Part shown: piece after piece, positions 6,145 through 7,905 of the stretch | Numbering within the stretch: position 1 is the stretch's first letter | Layout: every line of letters starts with the position of its first letter | Notes under the pieces: model-generated | Told to the model about the DNA's origin: nothing | Seen by the model: only the letters and a program-made list of their open reading frames with translations | Databases searched by the model: none | From: an uncultured Clostridium sp. | GTDB lineage: Bacteria > Bacillota > Clostridia > Lachnospirales > Lachnospiraceae | NCBI GenBank assembly: GCA_900555045.1 | Contig: USJW01000162.1 | Coordinates: 1-7,905 of the forward strand | Length of the DNA: 7,905 nt | Direction: 5' to 3' | Position numbers and translations under genes: made by a program

Positions 6145-7696
6145 AAAACTTTGGACGGACATGCACAGCAACCTCCATCACGAGCAGATGGAGGCGCTGC
6201 CGCAGTGGTATGAGCAGATTAAGAAGGAGATGGACTTCTGGCCCATCGCCTACTATCCGTTTTACATGCGCCCAACGGAGTATGGGCTGGCGGTGGAGGA
6301 CCGCTACGACGACCAGGTGGTCGCCGGGGACTGGGAGACGCTGCGCGCGTTCACCCAGAAGGCCAACGAGGAGGGCTTCCCCATGTTCATGGGGTACGAG
6401 TGGCAGGGCGCCGGTCTGGACGGGGACCACAACGTGTTCTTCCGGGACAATGACGGGCAGCAGAGGCACCCGATGCGCTATAAGGAGCTGGCGGAGAGCT
6501 TCAAGGGGAGCGACGTGATCGGCATCCCCCACCACATGGCTTATCAGCCGGGGTCCCGAGGAAAGAACTGGGACACCCATGACGAGCAGTTCTCCCCCTT
6601 CGCGGAGATCTACTCCAGCCATGGCTCCAGCGAGAACGACGACGGCCCGCTGTCCATGAACCGGCACGTCCACATGGGCCCCAGAACCGGTGAGACCACC
6701 TACGAGAAGGGGTTAAACCGGGGCTACAAGGTGGGCATCATCGCGGCCGGCGACAACCACAGCGTTCCCGGCGTGTTTGAGCACGGCAGCATGTGCGCCC
6801 TGGCGGCGGACAACACCAAGGAGGCCATCTGGGACGCGTTCGTGAACCGGCGGGTCTACGGGGTGTCCCAGAGCCGCATCGAGGTGGACTTCACGGTGGA
6901 CGGTGTGCCCATGGGCGGCGAGGTGGAGACCGGCGGCGAGGTGGAGCTGGAGCTTCACGTGAAGGGCACATCCGCTGTGGACCGGGTGGAGATTTTGCGG
7001 GATAACGTGCTCGAGGAGATGGTGGTGCACTCCGGCAAGTGGGAGCGCGAGAGGCCGCAGGGCACCGTGCGGTTCAAATTCCGGCTGGAGCTGGGATGGG
7101 GCCCGGACACCCGGGTTTACCGCGACCAGTGGCTGAAGGAGTGGACGGGGCGTCTGGAGGTGGACGGCCGGCTTCTCGGCATCGAAAAGTGCTGGAACAA
7201 CTACGGCCAGGAGATCACCCATGTGGACGAAAACAGCTGTGATTTTGCCATGACCACCTACCAGTCCACGGCCACCGGCAAGTGGATGGGCCCCAGCAAC
7301 GTGACCACGGAAGGGTTTATCTTCGAGGTGGAGGCGGACGCGGACAGCATCATGCGCCTGACCATCGACGGCACCGAGTATCCGCTCTCCGTCCGGGAGC
7401 TGTTCGAGAGCTCCAAGGTGGTGGCGCTCTGGGATGAGGTGAGACGGCTGACGAGGGAGACATGGGGCGACATCACCCACTACCGGGATGATCCCTGGTG
7501 GCACAACGCCTACAAGTTCCGGGTGGGGAAGGCTTACCCGGAGAGCTCCTACGAGGTTTCATATAAAAAGAAGATTCAGATGGAACAGGACGGGAATTTG
7601 CGCCTGCGCATCTGGCAGAAGAACGGGGACGCAGCATGGACCTCGCCGGTGTTTGTTTCGGTGAGAGGGCAAGAAGGGAAGGAGAAGCAGCAATGA
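6134..7696 (+). CDS. PHP/DUF3604-like metallohydrolase of unknown substrate
   Basis: A 520-residue protein with the layout of PHP-type metal-dependent hydrolases. Likely metal ligands are D9-M-H11-S-N-L-H15-H16 at the N-terminus, E89 in GYEW, H133-H134 in GIPHH, H163 in SSHGSSE and D207-N-H209 in AAGDNHSVPG. The stretch after this (AIWDAFVNRRVYGVSQSRIEVDFTVDGVPMGGEV, about 230-265) matches the ALxxRRxYxxxGxRIxLxFxVNGxxMG pattern typical of DUF3604-like proteins, and the rest forms a beta-rich C-terminal part. Related PHP domains hydrolyse phosphoesters, but the substrate here is unknown. No signal peptide is visible. ATG 6134 is chosen because AGAGGAG lies 9 nt upstream; the in-frame TTG at 6128 would be only 3 nt from it. 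It overlaps sulfatase 2 by 11 bp and shares ATGA with EIIB, so it is tightly built into the pathway. Confidence 0.75.
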   Translation: MKYRKLWTDMHSNLHHEQMEALPQWYEQIKKEMDFWPIAYYPFYMRPTEYGLAVEDRYDDQVVAGDWETLRAFTQKANEEGFPMFMGYEWQGAGLDGDHNVFFRDNDGQQRHPMRYKELAESFKGSDVIGIPHHMAYQPGSRGKNWDTHDEQFSPFAEIYSSHGSSENDDGPLSMNRHVHMGPRTGETTYEKGLNRGYKVGIIAAGDNHSVPGVFEHGSMCALAADNTKEAIWDAFVNRRVYGVSQSRIEVDFTVDGVPMGGEVETGGEVELELHVKGTSAVDRVEILRDNVLEEMVVHSGKWERERPQGTVRFKFRLELGWGPDTRVYRDQWLKEWTGRLEVDGRLLGIEKCWNNYGQEITHVDENSCDFAMTTYQSTATGKWMGPSNVTTEGFIFEVEADADSIMRLTIDGTEYPLSVRELFESSKVVALWDEVRRLTRETWGDITHYRDDPWWHNAYKFRVGKAYPESSYEVSYKKKIQMEQDGNLRLRIWQKNGDAAWTSPVFVSVRGQEGKEKQQ

Positions 7697-7905
7697 TGGA
7701 GATTGTGAATGTACGGATTGACGATCGTCTGATCCACGGACAGGTGGCGGCGGTCTGGAGCCTGGTGACAAAGGCCACCAGAATCATGGTGGTGGACGAC
7801 CAGGTGGTGAAGGATGTGGTGAACAAGGAGGCCTTAAAAGATTTAAATGCTATTACCGGTGAGAGTGATTCAAACATAGAAGGTCTTTCGAATCTGTTAA
7901 AAGCA
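7693..7905 (+). CDS. PTS mannose/sorbose-family EIIB component (partial, runs off the window)
   Basis: The first 71 codons are present. The sequence MMEIVNVRIDDRLIHGQVAAVW carries the hallmark IDDRLIHGQV with the phosphorylated histidine at H15, followed by KATRIMVVDDQVVKD, all typical of EIIB-Sor. It receives phosphate from EIIA and transfers it to the incoming sugar. The ATG at 7693 overlaps the previous stop as ATGA and has AAGGAG 8 nt upstream; ATG at 7696 is an in-frame alternative. EIIB lies apart from EIIA-C-D, separated by sulfatase 2 and the PHP-like gene. From about codon 50 (7840 on) the sequence turns AT-rich and no longer looks like the family (expected ALKLA-P-GVKLSIL-like; seen ALKDLNAITGESDSN). 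The full-length gene may therefore be interrupted or rearranged, or may simply be divergent. Confidence 0.85.
   Translation, partial: MMEIVNVRIDDRLIHGQVAAVWSLVTKATRIMVVDDQVVKDVVNKEALKDLNAITGESDSNIEGLSNLLKA

Noticed and set aside
6713..7504. 263-codon antisense open frame opposite the PHP-like gene
   Set aside because: It is a composition-driven shadow frame; the sense strand carries clear metal-site motifs and family patterns.

Overview
The window looks like a catabolic gene cluster from a Firmicute, most likely a GC-rich gut-type Clostridia/Lachnospiraceae member. The evidence is AGGAGG-type ribosome binding sites, tight gene spacing with short overlaps, a mannose/sorbose-family PTS transporter, a HutC-type GntR regulator and Cys-type sulfatases. 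The species cannot be named from the sequence. No rRNA, tRNA, CRISPR array or recognisable mobile element is visible.

Layout. Positions 1-199 are non-coding, GC-rich and able to fold. A GntR/HutC regulator occupies 200-913 on the minus strand. An AT-rich divergent control region (914-1174) holds near-consensus sigma70-type promoters on both strands, overlaid by an AATACATTT repeat family and a HutC-like GTATATAC palindrome. Everything downstream reads on the plus strand: sulfatase 1 (1175-2548), PTS EIIA (2556-2981), EIIC (3000-3809), EIID (3799-4635), an 11-bp hairpin (4641-4672), sulfatase 2 (4687-6144), a PHP/DUF3604-like metallohydrolase (6134-7696) and the start of PTS EIIB (7693 to the window end).

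How it may work (inference). The PTS would import and phosphorylate a small, probably sulfated, sugar. Two dissimilar sulfatases without signal peptides would remove sulfate groups in the cytoplasm, and the PHP-like enzyme would perform a further, unidentified hydrolysis. The GntR/UTRA protein would sense a pathway metabolite, probably a sugar phosphate, and control both itself and the operon. The cluster resembles glycosaminoglycan or mucin sugar-sulfate utilisation. No glycoside hydrolase, sugar kinase/isomerase/aldolase or sulfatase-maturating enzyme lies in the window, so the substrate stays open.

The points most worth a second look are the cytoplasmic 'import, then desulfate' arrangement with a PHP-like enzyme inside it, the multi-site divergent control region, and an abrupt change in composition and family similarity inside the EIIB gene over the last 66 bases.
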